From the NCBI GenBank assembly GCA_030248215.1, contig JASANG010003548.1, positions 1 through 64,000 of the forward strand: DNA of 64,000 nucleotides, read 5' to 3'. The number at the start of each line of letters is the position of its first letter. Position 1 is the stretch's first letter. A model generated the notes under the pieces. It was not told where the DNA came from and ran no database searches. It saw only the letters and a list, made by a program, of their open reading frames with translations. Positions 30,487 through 42,621 of this stretch are shown in pieces. The DNA is from Enoplolaimus lenunculus (Eukaryota > Nematoda > Enoplea > Enoplida > Thoracostomopsidae). The position numbers and the translations under genes are program-made.

Positions 30487-31283
30487 GGATTGCGCTATAC
30501 TTTTGTTGACGTACGGTGCCGTCCGTCACCCCCGTACGGCACCGTCCGTCACCCCCGTACGGCACCGTCCGTCACCCCCGTACGGCACCGTCCGTCACCC
30601 CCGTACGGCACCGTCCGTCACCCCCGTACGGCACCGTCCGTCACCCCCGTACGGCACCGTCCGTCACCCCCGTACGGCACCGTCCGTCACCGCCGTACGG
30701 CACCGTCCGTCACCCCCGTACGGCACCATCCGTCACCCCCGTACGGCACCATCCGTCACCCCCGTACGGCACCGTCCGTCACCCCCGTACGGCACCATCC
30801 GTCACCCCCGTACGGCACCGTCCGTCACCCCCGTACGGCACCGTCCGTCACCCCCGTACGGCACCGTCCGTCACCGCCGTACGGCACCGTCCGTCACCCC
30901 CGTACGGCACCATCCGTCACCCCCGTACGGCACCGTCCGTCACCCCCGTACGGCACCGTCCGTCACCCCCGTACGGCACCCTCCGTCACCCCCGTACGGC
31001 ACCGGCCGTCCCCCCCCCCCCCCCACACCACACACCACCCCCACCCCTACCACCCCTCACCCCCACGCACCACCTCACCACCCCCCCCCCCCCCCGTACG
31101 GCACCATCCGTCACCCCCGTACGGCACCGTCCGTCACCCCCGTACGGCACCGTCCGTCACCTTGCGGTATCGTACGTAAATAACGCACGTACGATACCGT
31201 GTAGTGAAATGGACCGTAACGCACGGCGCAAGACGGCGATGGACGGTAACGGACGACGCCGTACGACAAGCATAGCGCAACCC
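30487..31283. mobile_element. GGGTTGCGC-ended MITE expanded by a 23-bp minisatellite
   Basis: Left end GGATTGCGCTATACTTTTG, right end CATAGCGCAACCC, AT-rich flanks (TTA and TTT). The interior is about 26 units of a 23-bp repeat built on GTACGGCACCGTCCGTCACC, interrupted near 31010-31090 by a degraded CCCCCACACC-rich stretch. Since 23 is not a multiple of 3, all three plus frames stay open, a periodicity effect. Ends resemble PIF/Harbinger MITEs; assignment tentative. Confidence 0.8.
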
Positions 31284-31349
31284 TTTAGAAGGAACAATTT
31301 GCAATCGTTGACTTGCTATTTTAACATAAACCTATACCTAAGTTAAAAA

Positions 31350-32520
31350 CTAAATCTAACCCTAAGTATAAGCAACCCCAAGGCCGAAAAATTTCACTAA
31401 TAGCCAAACGGTCAAAAGAGAAAAAAGATTGGCCCTCCCCCTTAGGAAAAGGAATCCACCCGCTCCCCCCAGCCCCCAGCGGGCGCCCATAAGCAACACA
31501 CGACACCACTCCAAAACCAAAATGAAACAATGACAGATATAGAATCGAGCCCCACAAAAAAAGAAATTTTCACACAACGCAAGGCGCATCCACTTTATGA
31601 AAAAGCATATATGCAGTATACAATAAGCGGCAACGCAAATATAAATATAAAAAAAACAAGAAAAATTGAAAAAAATATAAAGAAACATAACCCCTTCTTA
31701 TAATAATAAAACGCTTTTCCTCAATTTACTAAAAATAGCAATTTATTTCTCATAAACCAAAAACAACCAAAAATACCTTTTTTTTTTTAGACGACGGCGG
31801 GCGATTTATACACCATATATAAAGCAAAAAGAATATAGACAAAATACAGGAGAGTAATATATAACTGCGTAGCGCCAGCCCCACGCCTCCCTATATATTA
31901 TATTATGATATTATCGACCGCGCATCGCAAAATTTCACCCTAGCCATACGCACCCGCCCCTATCCCAAGCAACAAATTAATAAAATAAAAAGAAAAGAAA
32001 CCTTTACTTATTCTCACTCTCATTTAAAATATTTTTAGTTGAAACGGGCGAAAGTAAAAACCCAAACCACTACATCTACCACGCACATAGAAAAAAAGCG
32101 CCCCACCAGAAAATTATAAATATAATATATAAGAAATAGTAGTTAAATTTAGAAGCTCGCGAAAGCAATATATAGCTAAAACAACTTAGAAGCCACAAAC
32201 CCTCCAAAAAAAATATCACAGAATCTCTCATTCCTAATACACTAGACCATTTTAATAACATCAATTTTAAAAAAGCAGCCTACACAGCATACTATAACTA
32301 TTAATAATATTTTTCTAATTATAAAACGCAAAGCAAAAAAAAAACAACCTCCATACCTCACCATAAAAACAAAAACAAAACACCAACTCAAAATCAAAAA
32401 ACAAAAAACAAAAAAACGCGAAAAAAATATAAACAAAACCAACAAATATAAAAAATAAAAAATAAAAAAAAAAAAAAAAAAAAACACCACACAACAACCA
32501 CCCTTAAACGGTAAGCTTAA
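31350..32520 (-). other. Strand-skewed T/G-rich block, possible nuclear mitochondrial segment
   Basis: On the minus strand this 1.1-kb block is T- and G-rich with few C, unlike its surroundings, and holds several very hydrophobic open frames (32553-32242, 32264-32076, 31688-31362), as in invertebrate mtDNA. Near 31800 the minus strand reads GTGTATAAATCGCCCG then CCGTCG, close to the conserved small-subunit rRNA 3' motif (TACACACCGCCCGTCG). No mitochondrial protein was firmly identified. Confidence 0.35.
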
Positions 32521-32852
32521 ACAAGCGTACGCATATGTCAACAGGTTACACACTAAACCTAAAGTGTGATTTTTTCACATTTTGGGAAATTAGCCAAATT
32601 TCAAACTTAAAAAACTCTGAATATGCAAATTGTGTCTCTGAACCAACTCAGTGTAAACAACTAAAACCAGCCGATTTGAAATATGAATTGCATAAAATGG
32701 ATTGGCGGAATTTGGCAGTTTCTAAAAAGTAATTTTTCTCAAAATCTTAAAATATTTTGCAGAAAGCATAAAATTCACCGGTTTGGTGATTGTGAAATTT
32801 TGAACATTTTTGAAAATTAAAAAATCAAGTCTGTATAGTTTTGCTGAGACTA
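32521..32852. other. Gene-free stretch
   Basis: A 65-residue open frame (32535-32732) has no recognised feature. Nothing else seen. Confidence 0.35.
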
Positions 32853-33129
32853 CACTACAAAAAATGGTGAGTCAAATTGACTCTCTTCGAAATAGGCTGT
32901 TCCGTACTACACAACCTGAGTCAAAATTCGACTCCGGCAGAATCGCATTCGATTAACTGAATCGCTCACTGAGTCAAATTCGACTCCAACTCGACAGAGT
33001 CAAATTCGATTAACTGAATCGCTTAGTGACTCGAATTTGACTCAGGCGGAGTCGAATGTGACTCCGTTTGTGTACTCCGGAAAAACCTATTTCGGAGAGA
33101 GTCAATTTGATTCACCATTTTTTGCAGTG
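32853..33129. mobile_element. Tc1/mariner-like palindromic MITE, copy 3
   Basis: Starts CACTACAAAAAATGGTGAG and ends CACCATTTTTTGCAGTG, flanked by TA. Longer than the other copies because of an extra GATTAACTGAATCGC repeat pair. Confidence 0.85.
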
Positions 33130-33235
33130 TATATTCGGTAAACTAAATTAATATTCGTTCATTCCTTAATAGCCAACCCTCCAACCCGCACGGGAGGAGT
33201 AAAACGTTTGCCTAAACATTTATATTACATCTAAG

Positions 33236-33675
33236 CCATACTGTAGCGACCCGAATAAGAGGGGGTAATAAGAAGGGAGTTCCCATTTTGAGACCCAATC
33301 AAAAGGAGTCCGAATCCCTAATTAAGCGAAAATTTTTCAATTTACTATCTATAACCCCTTCTCACATTGAGTTGCCTCTAGGCAACTTAGCGCAGTATAT
33401 ATACGTTAAATAGTATATATCGCACCGTGTTTAACAACTGCAACACGTATACACAGTACTAAATCACCACAAGACGTGAGAGCCCCCTCGGGCTCTAGCG
33501 GCAAGCTCCTATAGCTGAGTGGTGATGGTATTGGCCTCCCACTCCAGTTACTGGAGTTCGAATCCTAGCATAAAAGTAGGTCTCAGAGGAAATAGAAAAT
33601 ATTCATGTGAGAAAGGGTTAAGAGTCCCTAAGCGGATTGAGTCCGTAAATCCTAATTAGGAGGGTCACTACAGTA
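33236..33675 (-). repeat. Interspersed repeat (GGGTCACTACAGTA family) split by an insertion
   Basis: The two outer parts (33236-33330 and 33620-33675) match the repeat at 35975-36170 in reverse. The tRNA-bearing TTAA element lies between them. Confidence 0.75.
33355..33617 (+). mobile_element. TTAA-flanked (piggyBac-like) element carrying a tRNA-like unit, copy 2
   Basis: Starts CCCCTTCTCACATTGAG and ends CATGTGAGAAAGGG, followed by TTAA (the left flank is ATAA). The tRNA-like segment (33505-33570) has box A TAGCTGAGTGGTGATGG and box B GGAGTTCGAATCC. A GAGCCCCCTCGGGCTC hairpin precedes it. Same architecture as 13161-13425. Confidence 0.7.
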
Positions 33676-33929
33676 CGCCCTAAAGCGGTGTCATTAAACT
33701 AAACTCAACGCAAGAATATTGTTTATCTCAAAAAACGTTCCTATAACCCGTGTTCACGCGTACAAGTGTTCGCAACAAGAACTCGCAGCTGCAATTTGCG
33801 CACACACAAACGAAAAAGCCAGCCGAAAACTACCGTACAGTAAATGAACTATCGAAATATTAACTCAAAAGGTTCTTGGTTATAAAACGAACCAGAAACG
33901 CAACGAAGAGCAGAAAAGCACATACAGGT

Positions 33930-33976
33930 CGTCCTAGTAACTCTCTCTCTCTCTCTGTCTCTCTCTTTCTTTCTAG
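33930..33976. repeat. CT-rich microsatellite
   Basis: CTCTCTCTCTCTCTGTCTC followed by TTTCTTTC. Confidence 0.9.
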
Positions 33977-34429
33977 GTTTCTTATATAAAGGCAATGGTA
34001 CACAAAAATGAGTATCTATAAGACACTACGTCGGTAACTGCCATCAAAGGCATATGAAAAGCAATTATATATGATCGATAGTATGGCAGGTGCGATAACC
34101 TCTCGGTTCATTCTTCGTGTCTTCTGTCTCCGTTTCTTTTCTTTGCTTTCTTTTCAATCTATTTTTCTTGTTTGCGTTTTTATTTTTTCTTTTTTGTTTC
34201 ATTTTCTTTTTTCCTCGTTTTTCGATTGTTTTCTCAGTTTCGTTCGTTTTTCCCTTTCTTTCAACTTACAAGAATTCATGATCTGTATACTAACAACTAT
34301 TAATAGTCAAATATGTTTTGATTGTCTTAAGTTTGGCTTCAATAAATACCGATTCACTAGCAATGAAATATATACGTCTTCGACGCATTTTATGGTTACA
34401 TGGGTCATCAAAGTTTTATAATTGGCAGT

Positions 34430-34570
34430 CTAGGTTAACTAAGCCACTGGAAAAGCGGCCTACGAAGCCGGGATCGCACTCAACTGTTTTAGGATTCCAC
34501 GGTTAGCGCTGTGCCCATTGGACAACGCATTGCGTTCGTTCACTGCTTTTCTCGTCGACTATATTTCCAC
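34430..34570 (-). repeat. tRNA-derived SINE-like fragment
   Basis: On the minus strand GTTGTCCAATGGGCACAGCG (box A-like) is followed by GAGTGCGATCCCGGC (box B-like) at about tRNA spacing. No intact tRNA fold. Confidence 0.45.
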
Positions 34571-34797
34571 CATCATAAAAATATTTCTGAGTGGTGAGCG
34601 TACGCCACACCCCCCATGGTTCTGCTACTGGGAGTGTAAAGGTCACAAACAATTGTCTATCACATGAGATTGCACCGTCTAGAAATCACATGCTGGACGT
34701 GTCGCTATCCTGTTATGCCAGTGGTGAAATTCAAAGTTGACACGGTAAAATCCGATGAACCCCACAAAATCATGTTAGTGTCTCTCTCTGGCCATGC

Positions 34798-34933
34798 AAA
34801 CGTCAGGGGCGGAATGTTTTCCTGTGGGACTGCAATAGAGTAAACTTAAGCTGTAGACTAACGTTTTTTGATTAGGTTTAGGATTAGGAACATGTTAATA
34901 CTACTGTGACGGCGCTGAAATATACATTGGCAG
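34798..34933. mobile_element. GGCC-family MITE (left end lost)
   Basis: CAGGGGCGGAATGTTTTCC, TTAGGTTTAGGATTAGG and GCTGAAATATACATTGGC mark the family. Confidence 0.6.
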
Positions 34934-35229
34934 TGCCTCTTATATATACTATAAAAATATCAATTTTTTACAGCTTTAGACTAATTTTTTTTGCTTACGC
35001 TTACGCTTAGGGATATACTTATACTTGCTACAACGCTGTTCTATACATTGGGGCCGGGTTTGTTGTGAAACGTATCACGTTATACATGGTTCGAGCATGG
35101 TTCGCCGTTTGGTCACAAAAATGTTCTTCAGATTGACAAAATTTCAGTCCAGAGTCCGGTTCCGGTCTATTGGTATTCCGATGCGAACACCTGTCACATT
35201 TTCAGCTGCGTTTCGTTTTAAGAGAAAAT

Positions 35230-35830
35230 CTATATTTAAAACCCGTTTTCTGAAATGTGTGTAGCACCAGTGACCAATAGTTGATAAGTTGTGTATTAAC
35301 TTTGAAAACAGCGAATGGTAAGGTCCTAAACTGTCCACATTGTTCGCGTTTGGTTTGCCCTACTTCTGTATCAATTTTGAGATCAACAATTGCAGATGTT
35401 CGCCACTTTGAAACCATATCGATAACTGATGATAGGTGCTATACGCATTTGAGAGAATATGGGCCTAGCTTTACGCTCTGGCTTGCGCTTCGGAGCCGTT
35501 ATTTTGAAAATTTCACAGAGCAAAATGGAAATAGTCAAATTGTACCAAAAGCGGACACTATAGAATTATAGGCCAATATATATACAGAACAGGGCAGTAA
35601 CCGTAGAACAAGCATAAGTATTTCTAGGCGTTCACCGATGCAAAAAAATGAGTGTAACGCTTAAGCTTATTCTAGTTTATTGCGCCTATTTTAGTAAATG
35701 ATAGAACAGGGCCATAACAGCAGTATTAGCATATTCCTAAGCCTAAGTGTAAGCAAAGGCCTAAACGTAAGGATGAGCTTATATCCCAAACCTAAGCCCT
35801 GATATTTGGTTACTGACTGTAACTTATTTT
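35230..35830. repeat. Cluster of interspersed repeats and degraded MITEs
   Basis: Positions 35240-35470 match the repeat also at 8600-8750 (TATCAATTTTGAGATCAAC, CATTTGAGAGAATATGGGCC). Positions 35575-35701 and 35697-35810 are two degraded TATAGAACAGGGCC MITEs with CCTAAGCCTAAGTGTAAGC. No gene. Confidence 0.55.
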
Positions 35831-35974
35831 TAACCCACCCTCCGTCGCTCTTCGTTACTACGGTTTTGCAAATCCGTTTTAGTTAAGCGTTTATTTGTCT
35901 CGTATCATAAACCTTAGCGATAATACAACGTTAAACTTAATAGGAAAGTACTTTCAAATCTTGAGTATGCTTTA

Positions 35975-36170
35975 AAGTTTCGAACTCAACTTTATTTGGT
36001 CCAGGAGCCATTTATGCGCGACAATTGCGGATAATTGACATTTACGGGCTCTAATTAGGGTTTAGGAACTGTATCCGCTTACGGTCTCTTTTAGGGATAC
36101 TGACTCCAATTCATTGGGTCCCTAACTGACGACCCCTCTTTTTACCCCCCTCTTATTCGGGTCACTGCAG
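35975..36170 (+). repeat. Interspersed repeat, uninterrupted copy
   Basis: Carries the block GGTCCAGGAGCCATTTATGC to GGGTCACTGCAGTA without the insertions seen at 20473-20681 and 33355-33617, so it serves as the empty-site reference. Confidence 0.7.
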
Positions 36171-36365
36171 TATTTGTATAATTTCACGACAAATGCCAAA
36201 ACCATAATAATCTGTATAGCAAATCTGAGGATTTAACAGTATTTTTCAATTTTCACCAGTATTTACATTAATCTTTTATGCAGTTTGCCGATAAAGACAT
36301 TAAATGCTGTGACAGAAGCAAAGCCGAAGTTACCATTTACAAATCAACAGAGGCTACGAATGTAT

Positions 36366-36566
36366 GGCCAATGTATAGAACAGGGCCGGAACAGTAGGTA
36401 GTATAAGCATATTCCTAAGCCTAAGCCTAAGCGTTAGAATGAGCCTATACTTAATCCTAAGGCTAAGCCTAAGCCTAAGCCTAAGCAAAAGAATTAGTCT
36501 AAAGCTTCAGCTTACTCTATTACAGTCCCGCCGGAAAACATTCCGGCCATGTTCTATACATGGGCC
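36366..36566. mobile_element. GGCC MITE, TATAGAACAGGGCCGG subfamily
   Basis: Starts GGCCAATGTATAGAACAGGG and ends CATGTTCTATACATGGGCC. The flanks GAATGTAT and AATGTAAT are similar. CCTAAGCCTAAGCCTAAGCC inside. Confidence 0.8.
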
Positions 36567-36724
36567 AATGTAATCAGCTTAAGTACTGTAATTTCTTAAA
36601 AAATCTAATACATTTTGTACTCGTTAAAATGTCATTTTTACGCGTCTATAAGGAATTGATTTTGAAAATAACACGTGTAATATGATAGTTTTTTACTTCA
36701 TGTGAAATAAAAACAGTGCCACAG

Positions 36725-36920
36725 CAGGCAGGAGTGATGGCTCCCCCCAAATTCCAGGGCGGGGGCCGCAAAACTCGAGAGCGAAGCGAGCGAGAAGCCA
36801 GACGCATTTTAAAACTTAATCGGTTTTTGTTTCAACCGGCGAGGGTGGAGGCCCCTTTAGGGGTGGGGACCCCCCAAATGGGTGGTATGGAGGGGGTGGC
36901 TGCTCCGGCCCTAGCAATAA
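36725..36920 (-). repeat. Interspersed repeat, copy 2
   Basis: Reverse-orientation relative of 25128-25290, with TTTTGTTTCAACCGGCGAGG and GGGTGGTATGGAGGGGG. Confidence 0.6.
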
Positions 36921-37179
36921 ATAGCACCATTTTCAACGGACCATAGCGAATATTACCAGGTTTTGGCAATATTTCCTGATACAAGCGAAAGCCGAAAGTT
37001 GTGAAGTTGAATAACCATAGATATATTCTTGAAATTAACCTGTTCGATATCATTAATTTCTCAGGGCAAAGTAATCAGCGAAACATTAGACAACAGAGCG
37101 GTATACAACCTTAACCTTACAATTTTCAGCCCAGCATTATATACCCAGCCAATCAAAGAGGATAGTAGTTGATATTTTG

Positions 37180-37487
37180 GGCCAATGTAAAGAACAAGGG
37201 CGGAACAGTATTATAAGCATATTTCTAAGCCTAAGCCTAAGCCTAAGCGTAAAAATGAGTTTATTATTAAGCCTATGTCTAAACCTAAGCTTTAAAGCGT
37301 AAGAATGAGCATATTCCTAAGCCTAAGCCTAAGCCTAAGCCTACGCTTTAAAGCGTAAGAATGTGAATATTCCTAAGCTTAAGCCTAAGCCTAAGCCTAA
37401 GCCAAGCAAAAAAATTAGTCTAAAGCTTAATCTTACTCTTTTCTAGTCATACAGAAAAACGTTCTGTCTCTGATCTTTACATGGGCC
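37180..37487. mobile_element. GGCC-family MITE with internally expanded arrays
   Basis: Starts GGCCAATGTAAAGAACAAG and ends GATCTTTACATGGGCC. Perfect 8-bp duplication ATATTTTG (37172-37179 and 37488-37495). The interior holds three tandem blocks, each starting GCGTAAGAATG and followed by CCTAAG repeats, so copies grow by internal duplication. Confidence 0.9.
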
Positions 37488-37495
37488 ATATTTTG

Positions 37496-38019
37496 GAACA
37501 TGTAACCGATTCGTTTTCGGCGAACATCCATACGTCTAAATTTGAATTTTTGAGGTCCACACACGTCTATGGCTATAAAGGTCATAACCTGATTTCAATT
37601 CAGGAAGTTGATGCTACTTATGTAATTATTTTGCAAGCGATTAACGCGATGCAAACAAATTTTTACCCCTACTCGAGCACATAGAAAAATGCCTTTTTTG
37701 AGGGTTTCCAAAAATTTCAGGGTCAAATATGCCTTCTATCCTTATTGTATATGCTCCTATTGAGATCTATCTTATTCCAAGCGTAGGGAACAGCTTACCT
37801 TCTATCAAAAATCTTTAGCTTTTATTCAGCAACATATGCAGTGTGATCTTAAAGCTAATAATTGTCTCGTTTTTAAGATATAAATGAATAATAAATTGTT
37901 TTATTTAAAATATTAAGTTTATGCTGAAATTAAAAAAAATGTTATTTAGTGAAAATGGTTGCAATATTTGAAACCGAATGCTCGAATTATGTATCGTCGG
38001 GTCGTCCGCATTGACAGGA
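37496..38019. other. Gene-free stretch
   Basis: A 67-residue plus-strand frame (37481-37684) begins inside the MITE and has no recognised domain. Nothing else seen. Confidence 0.35.
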
Positions 38020-38395
38020 AAATCACGGAAATCAGGAAAAACAGGGAATTTTGCTATTTCGTCAGAGAAATCAGCGAAAACAGGGAATTTTGCTATTTCG
38101 TCAGAGAAATTAGCGAAAACAGGGAATTTTGCTATTTCGTCAGACAAATCAGCGAAAACAGAGAATTTTGCTATTTCGTCAGAGAAATCAGCGAAAACAG
38201 GGAATTTTGCAATTTCGTCAGAGAAATCAGCGAAAACAGGGAATTTTGCTATTTCGTCAGAGAAATCAGCGAAAACAGGGAATTTTGCTATTTCGTCGGA
38301 GAAATCAGCGAAAACAGGGAATTTTGCTATTTCGTCGGAGAAATCAGCGAAAACAGGGAATTTTGCTATTTTGTCAGAGAACTTTTCAGGGAATG
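38020..38395. repeat. 39-bp minisatellite, about 9.5 copies
   Basis: Unit GAGAAATCAGCGAAAACAGG followed by GAATTTTGCTATTTCGTCA. Because 39 is divisible by 3, several frames on both strands stay open (for example AISSEKSAKTGNF). Very low divergence between units implies recent expansion. Confidence 0.95.
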
Positions 38396-41356
38396 TGTCA
38401 AAACAATACCAACACCGACTAACGTATAGTTCATCTATATAACCTTTCGAAACAACGTTTATTCTATACAAAACGGCGTCATATCTGATTACCTGGCTAT
38501 TGTTATTAGGACGAATCTGCAACACACTACAAATACACTTACTGTTAATACAACAAGCATGTCATTCAGGGAAAACGTTCTTGTTTCTACAACAAAATCA
38601 TGCAAAAAATGCAATATTTATCAGTGAAATCAGGTTAAATTGTTCTCAAAACGTCGAATAATTGTGAGCGTTCCACGTTTATTAAACCAGTAGTATAAAC
38701 ATATTCTTAAGCCTAAAGCCGAAGCGTAATTAAACAAGTCTAAAGCATAAAGCTTACTCTGCTGCAGTTTTGCGCAAAAACGTTCCGCCTCTGATTTTTA
38801 CACGATCTTGAAAGTTTAACAAGCGTTTGAGAGCTATATAAATGTATCGGATGCCCGTTTAAAAATTATCAATTTCCCCTGATATGTTGAGCTAACGACA
38901 GGCCGCCCTAAAAAGGTTTGTATTAAATTTATTTGACAGCAACGAACATGTATATATACTCAAGAAATAGTTTCTTCTAAAATAGACAAATAGCACAAAA
39001 GTTTGCTTCTGTATAGGAACACATCACAGGATACGTATAGGGCATACAAATTGTTTAACGTACCTAACAGGGGGCATAATAAGGTAAGATCAACTTGAAC
39101 CTGTATTGCAACCCAGGATTTCGGAAAAATAAAGAAAAACGAATTTTTCAACTAAGATAAGAATAATTTTCTAGGTCATCGGATCACAAAACGTATTTCG
39201 TTCGCAACGCTTTTCGTACACAAAAACACTTTTGTATAAGAGGTTACACGTCCTCTTGAAACATGAAATCTTTCCTGCGGCCCTAAATACTTACCTACCC
39301 ATCTATAAAGCAATAGGTAATAGTGTTCGACACGCAATTATCTTTACAAATTCAAGCTAAACTGTTTTCGTAAACGTAGGGGTATACACACGGGAGATAA
39401 GGTAATATATTCCATTGAATTTTTTGTTGAAAAGAGCTGGCCAACGTAAAGAACAGGGGCGGCACAGTAGTATAATCTTCTTTGTAAGCCTAAGTCTAAG
39501 CCTAAGCCTAAGCATAAGAATGAGCATATTTCTAAGCATATGCTTAAGCCTAAGCCTGAGCGTAAGCATAAGAATGAGCATATTCCTAAGACTAAGCCTA
39601 AACCAAGCAAAAAAAATAGTCTAAAGCTTATAAGCTTAATATTTTTTAGTCCCACAGAAAAACGTTCCGCTCCTAATTTGAACAGCCTATATATGCTGTA
39701 AAATCACCCGCCGATCTCAGAAAATACCACTTGCTCGGTACTCGCGCGCTTGCTCGCAAAAATAACTCTTAGGCCGAGTTGTCACCTCCTGACAAGAATC
39801 GCAGCATTGCTGCTGTCTAAAGCCATAGTAAAAGTTCCTTGGCACCAGAACCCTTTTGTGACAGTAGACAGATACATGAGCGTAGAAACCCGTTTTTACC
39901 GGTGTGGTTTTGGTTTGGGACAGAGTTGGCTCAAAGTAGTGCTTTAAAGACCATAACAAGTTTGCCAATGGGTGCTAAAGGATTTATTGAAACTAGAGCC
40001 GCAGCTACGGGGGGGAGAGGACTGGGATGGCCGCGTCCCCTACGACCAGCTTCGTTTTTTTTGTCTTGACTAAAAATTTGTTTTGACGGTGTTAAAAAAT
40101 ATTTTTGCTAGCCTGTTTATGAATAAAATTTACCTTCTATTCAAGCAGGCTCGTATTTCGCTCAAGTTGGTATTTGTCTTAAAACTATTTCAATAGGAGA
40201 TGTACGGATTTGACTGAACATAATAAATACAAGCGGAATTATATTTTTTTCTGTGAGGGGTCGGCAAATTTAACCCTGGTCCCCTCTTGCTACAGGCACG
40301 TGTTAAGAATGCCCAATCGTGGGGCTGTCTGATATTTCTGTAACCACTGGCTAAATAGATCCTTAACCAGAATGATTGGCAAATACAAATGTATTAATTG
40401 TTGTAGAAATTATTATCAGGGGGTTCCGAAGCCGCACCCTCCGTTGTCATCAACTCGTACAACTTTGTGTCCAAGTATCGTTATATCCGACCACACATAG
40501 GGCATACCGTACACTTTTAGGGTACCTAAACATAGCTAAAGTATGAGACAGAGTTTTAGCCGTGAAATCTTCATGGTTATTTACACACAGTACAGTTGCG
40601 ATAAGATGAAAGCGGAAAAGAAACTATTGAACCAGAACGAACCGTTTTTCTGGCTACGAAACACGACAACATTGCCGGACCCAAACGCTGAGGGTCGAGT
40701 ATCAGATGACAAAATATTGGCTCTTGAAATAGAATTGCCAGGCCGTTGAAAATTATTCATTCAGACAGCAGTGTCTGTGCTGGACAAACCACGAATTTTG
40801 ACGCAGCCTCGATGGCTTCGATACTGTAACGGGTCACCCTTGTGAGGAGATACAAACACCAAGCTCATGGGTTTATTTTCTAGACTCAAGTTGTTGACAC
40901 ATTGCTAGTAGGCATATTTCTAGGCTCATATAAATATGAATTAATATGTAGCGCTTATAAATAGCGCAGAGAAGAATACAGTTTTTATCTAACAACTTTT
41001 AGTCGGATGCTACGCATCGACAATAGCCAAATTAAGCTTAAGGTTGATAGAGTATATTTGAAAAATACTACAGCCCCCCCAGTTAGTGAGAAATGCACTT
41101 AGAAATTTGAGTAAAATTAAGAAGTATTGTGGTGTGCAGAGTCTTGAAATTGCCGACTATGAAATATATCAAATACGGTAACATAAATGACGAATAACGA
41201 TGGATATTTTGCTGAAACTATACTTATAATTATTACAAGAGAGTAAGCGCAAATTTATACCGCAAACTGGATATCGATTATACTATGGCCTCAAAAACGC
41301 CAATGAAATTATTGCCAATGCTTTAATATAAAATTGGATAAAAGTGCAACTATTTT
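38396..41356. other. Gene-free stretch with two degraded MITEs
   Basis: GGCC-family MITEs lie at about 38690-38815 (right part only) and 39439-39687 (GGCCAACGTAAAGAACAGG start, inside repeats, right end decayed). A 68-residue frame at 40543-40749 and others are unsupported. Confidence 0.45.
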
Positions 41357-41523
41357 GGCCAATGTTACTTTAAGCGGCGTACAGTAGATTAAGCGTATTC
41401 CTAAAAGCCTAAGCCTTGTAAAAATGTGTTCCTAAGCCTAAGCAAAAAATATAATCTAGTATCAAAACCTACTGTTTTATGGACCCACCAGAAACCTGGA
41501 CACCTCTTAACGTAACATGAGCC
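41357..41523. mobile_element. GGCC MITE, TTACTTTAA subfamily
   Basis: Starts GGCCAATGTTACTTTAAGC and ends CTTAACGTAACATGAGCC, with the GGACCCACCAGAAACCTGG block conserved with 16506-16654. Confidence 0.75.
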
Positions 41524-41978
41524 AAAATTTTAATAAACGCGACAAATCATCGAACTATAAGCAAGGGCCAAAATAGGTACGCACGTCATTTAAACATTAA
41601 ACACTACTTATAATTGATATACAGATGCATTATGCACTGTAAATCGGAAATTCCGGTATTTCATTGCAACGGACAGCTATTTTGACCGGAAACGGATATT
41701 CGGTTTAGACCCTGATTTCAAGACGCAAAGTATCCTTTATCACTTCAAACTATAAGCACTCAATAGTAACCAACAAATTCACCCTTTACTTATGCCGAAA
41801 AACATATCACCGAAAAACGCATGTAACAACACAATATATACGGCAAGTTACGGAAGAACGCTATTTAAAAGTTAAAAGCCATCCCAACAAGTCGTTAGCG
41901 GAATATACAATTTTTAGAAATACAGGTATATACATCCCCTACTTCCTTGAGAATTGGCAACACGAACTTTTACAAGTC

Positions 41979-42117
41979 GGACAATATAAAGAACAGGAGG
42001 CAGAACAGTATTGTAAGCATATTCATAAGCCAAAGCCTAAGTCAAAGCAAAAAAATTAGTCTAAAGATTGAGCTTCTAGTCCCACAGAAAAACGTTCCGT
42101 CCGTAATCTTTTGGGCC
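41979..42117. mobile_element. GGCC-family MITE (diverged)
   Basis: GGACAATATAAAGAACAGG at the left, AAGCCAAAGCCTAAG inside, CAGAAAAACGTTCCGTCCG near the right. Confidence 0.65.
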
Positions 42118-42621
42118 CAAGTTTCCAACAAAAAACGTCATCTAACTATTAAAAGCCATAAATGTTCGTTTGCTAAATACTATATCGAAGTTAAAAAACT
42201 ACACACATTAAAATTTCAGAAAACAGACAATTTTGACAATTTTTCAAGTTTCACGATGAACATTGCATCCAGAAACAAACTGCAAAGTAACCACTTTTAA
42301 ACTGTTTATAAACATTAAAATATACCATAATTTCGGCTAAGTCGAAAAAAAGCAATAGAGTTATGTTATACTGTTCAGCAATAAATATCTGATAATGTAA
42401 GATACCGAATCCGGTTATCCAGTCGTATTATGATGCGGAGGTGCAAGAACGACAATTTCGGTGACCTGATTACTCTTTCCCATAGTTGTCGTTCGCTCAT
42501 GGGATAACTTATACAGAAAAAGAAAATACATTTCCACAACAGTGAGCTATATATAAAGCACATTATATAAGATCATAATTTCCGAGACGTAAAAATACGC
42601 AAGTTATATGTACATATACAT

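Noticed and set aside
30490-31346. Three overlapping 226-276 residue Pro/Arg-rich plus-strand frames
   Set aside because: They are the 23-bp minisatellite read in three frames, with no splice or domain support.
34071-34421. Phe/Ser-rich 116-residue frame
   Set aside because: T-rich low-complexity DNA with no domain, splice site or homolog recognised.
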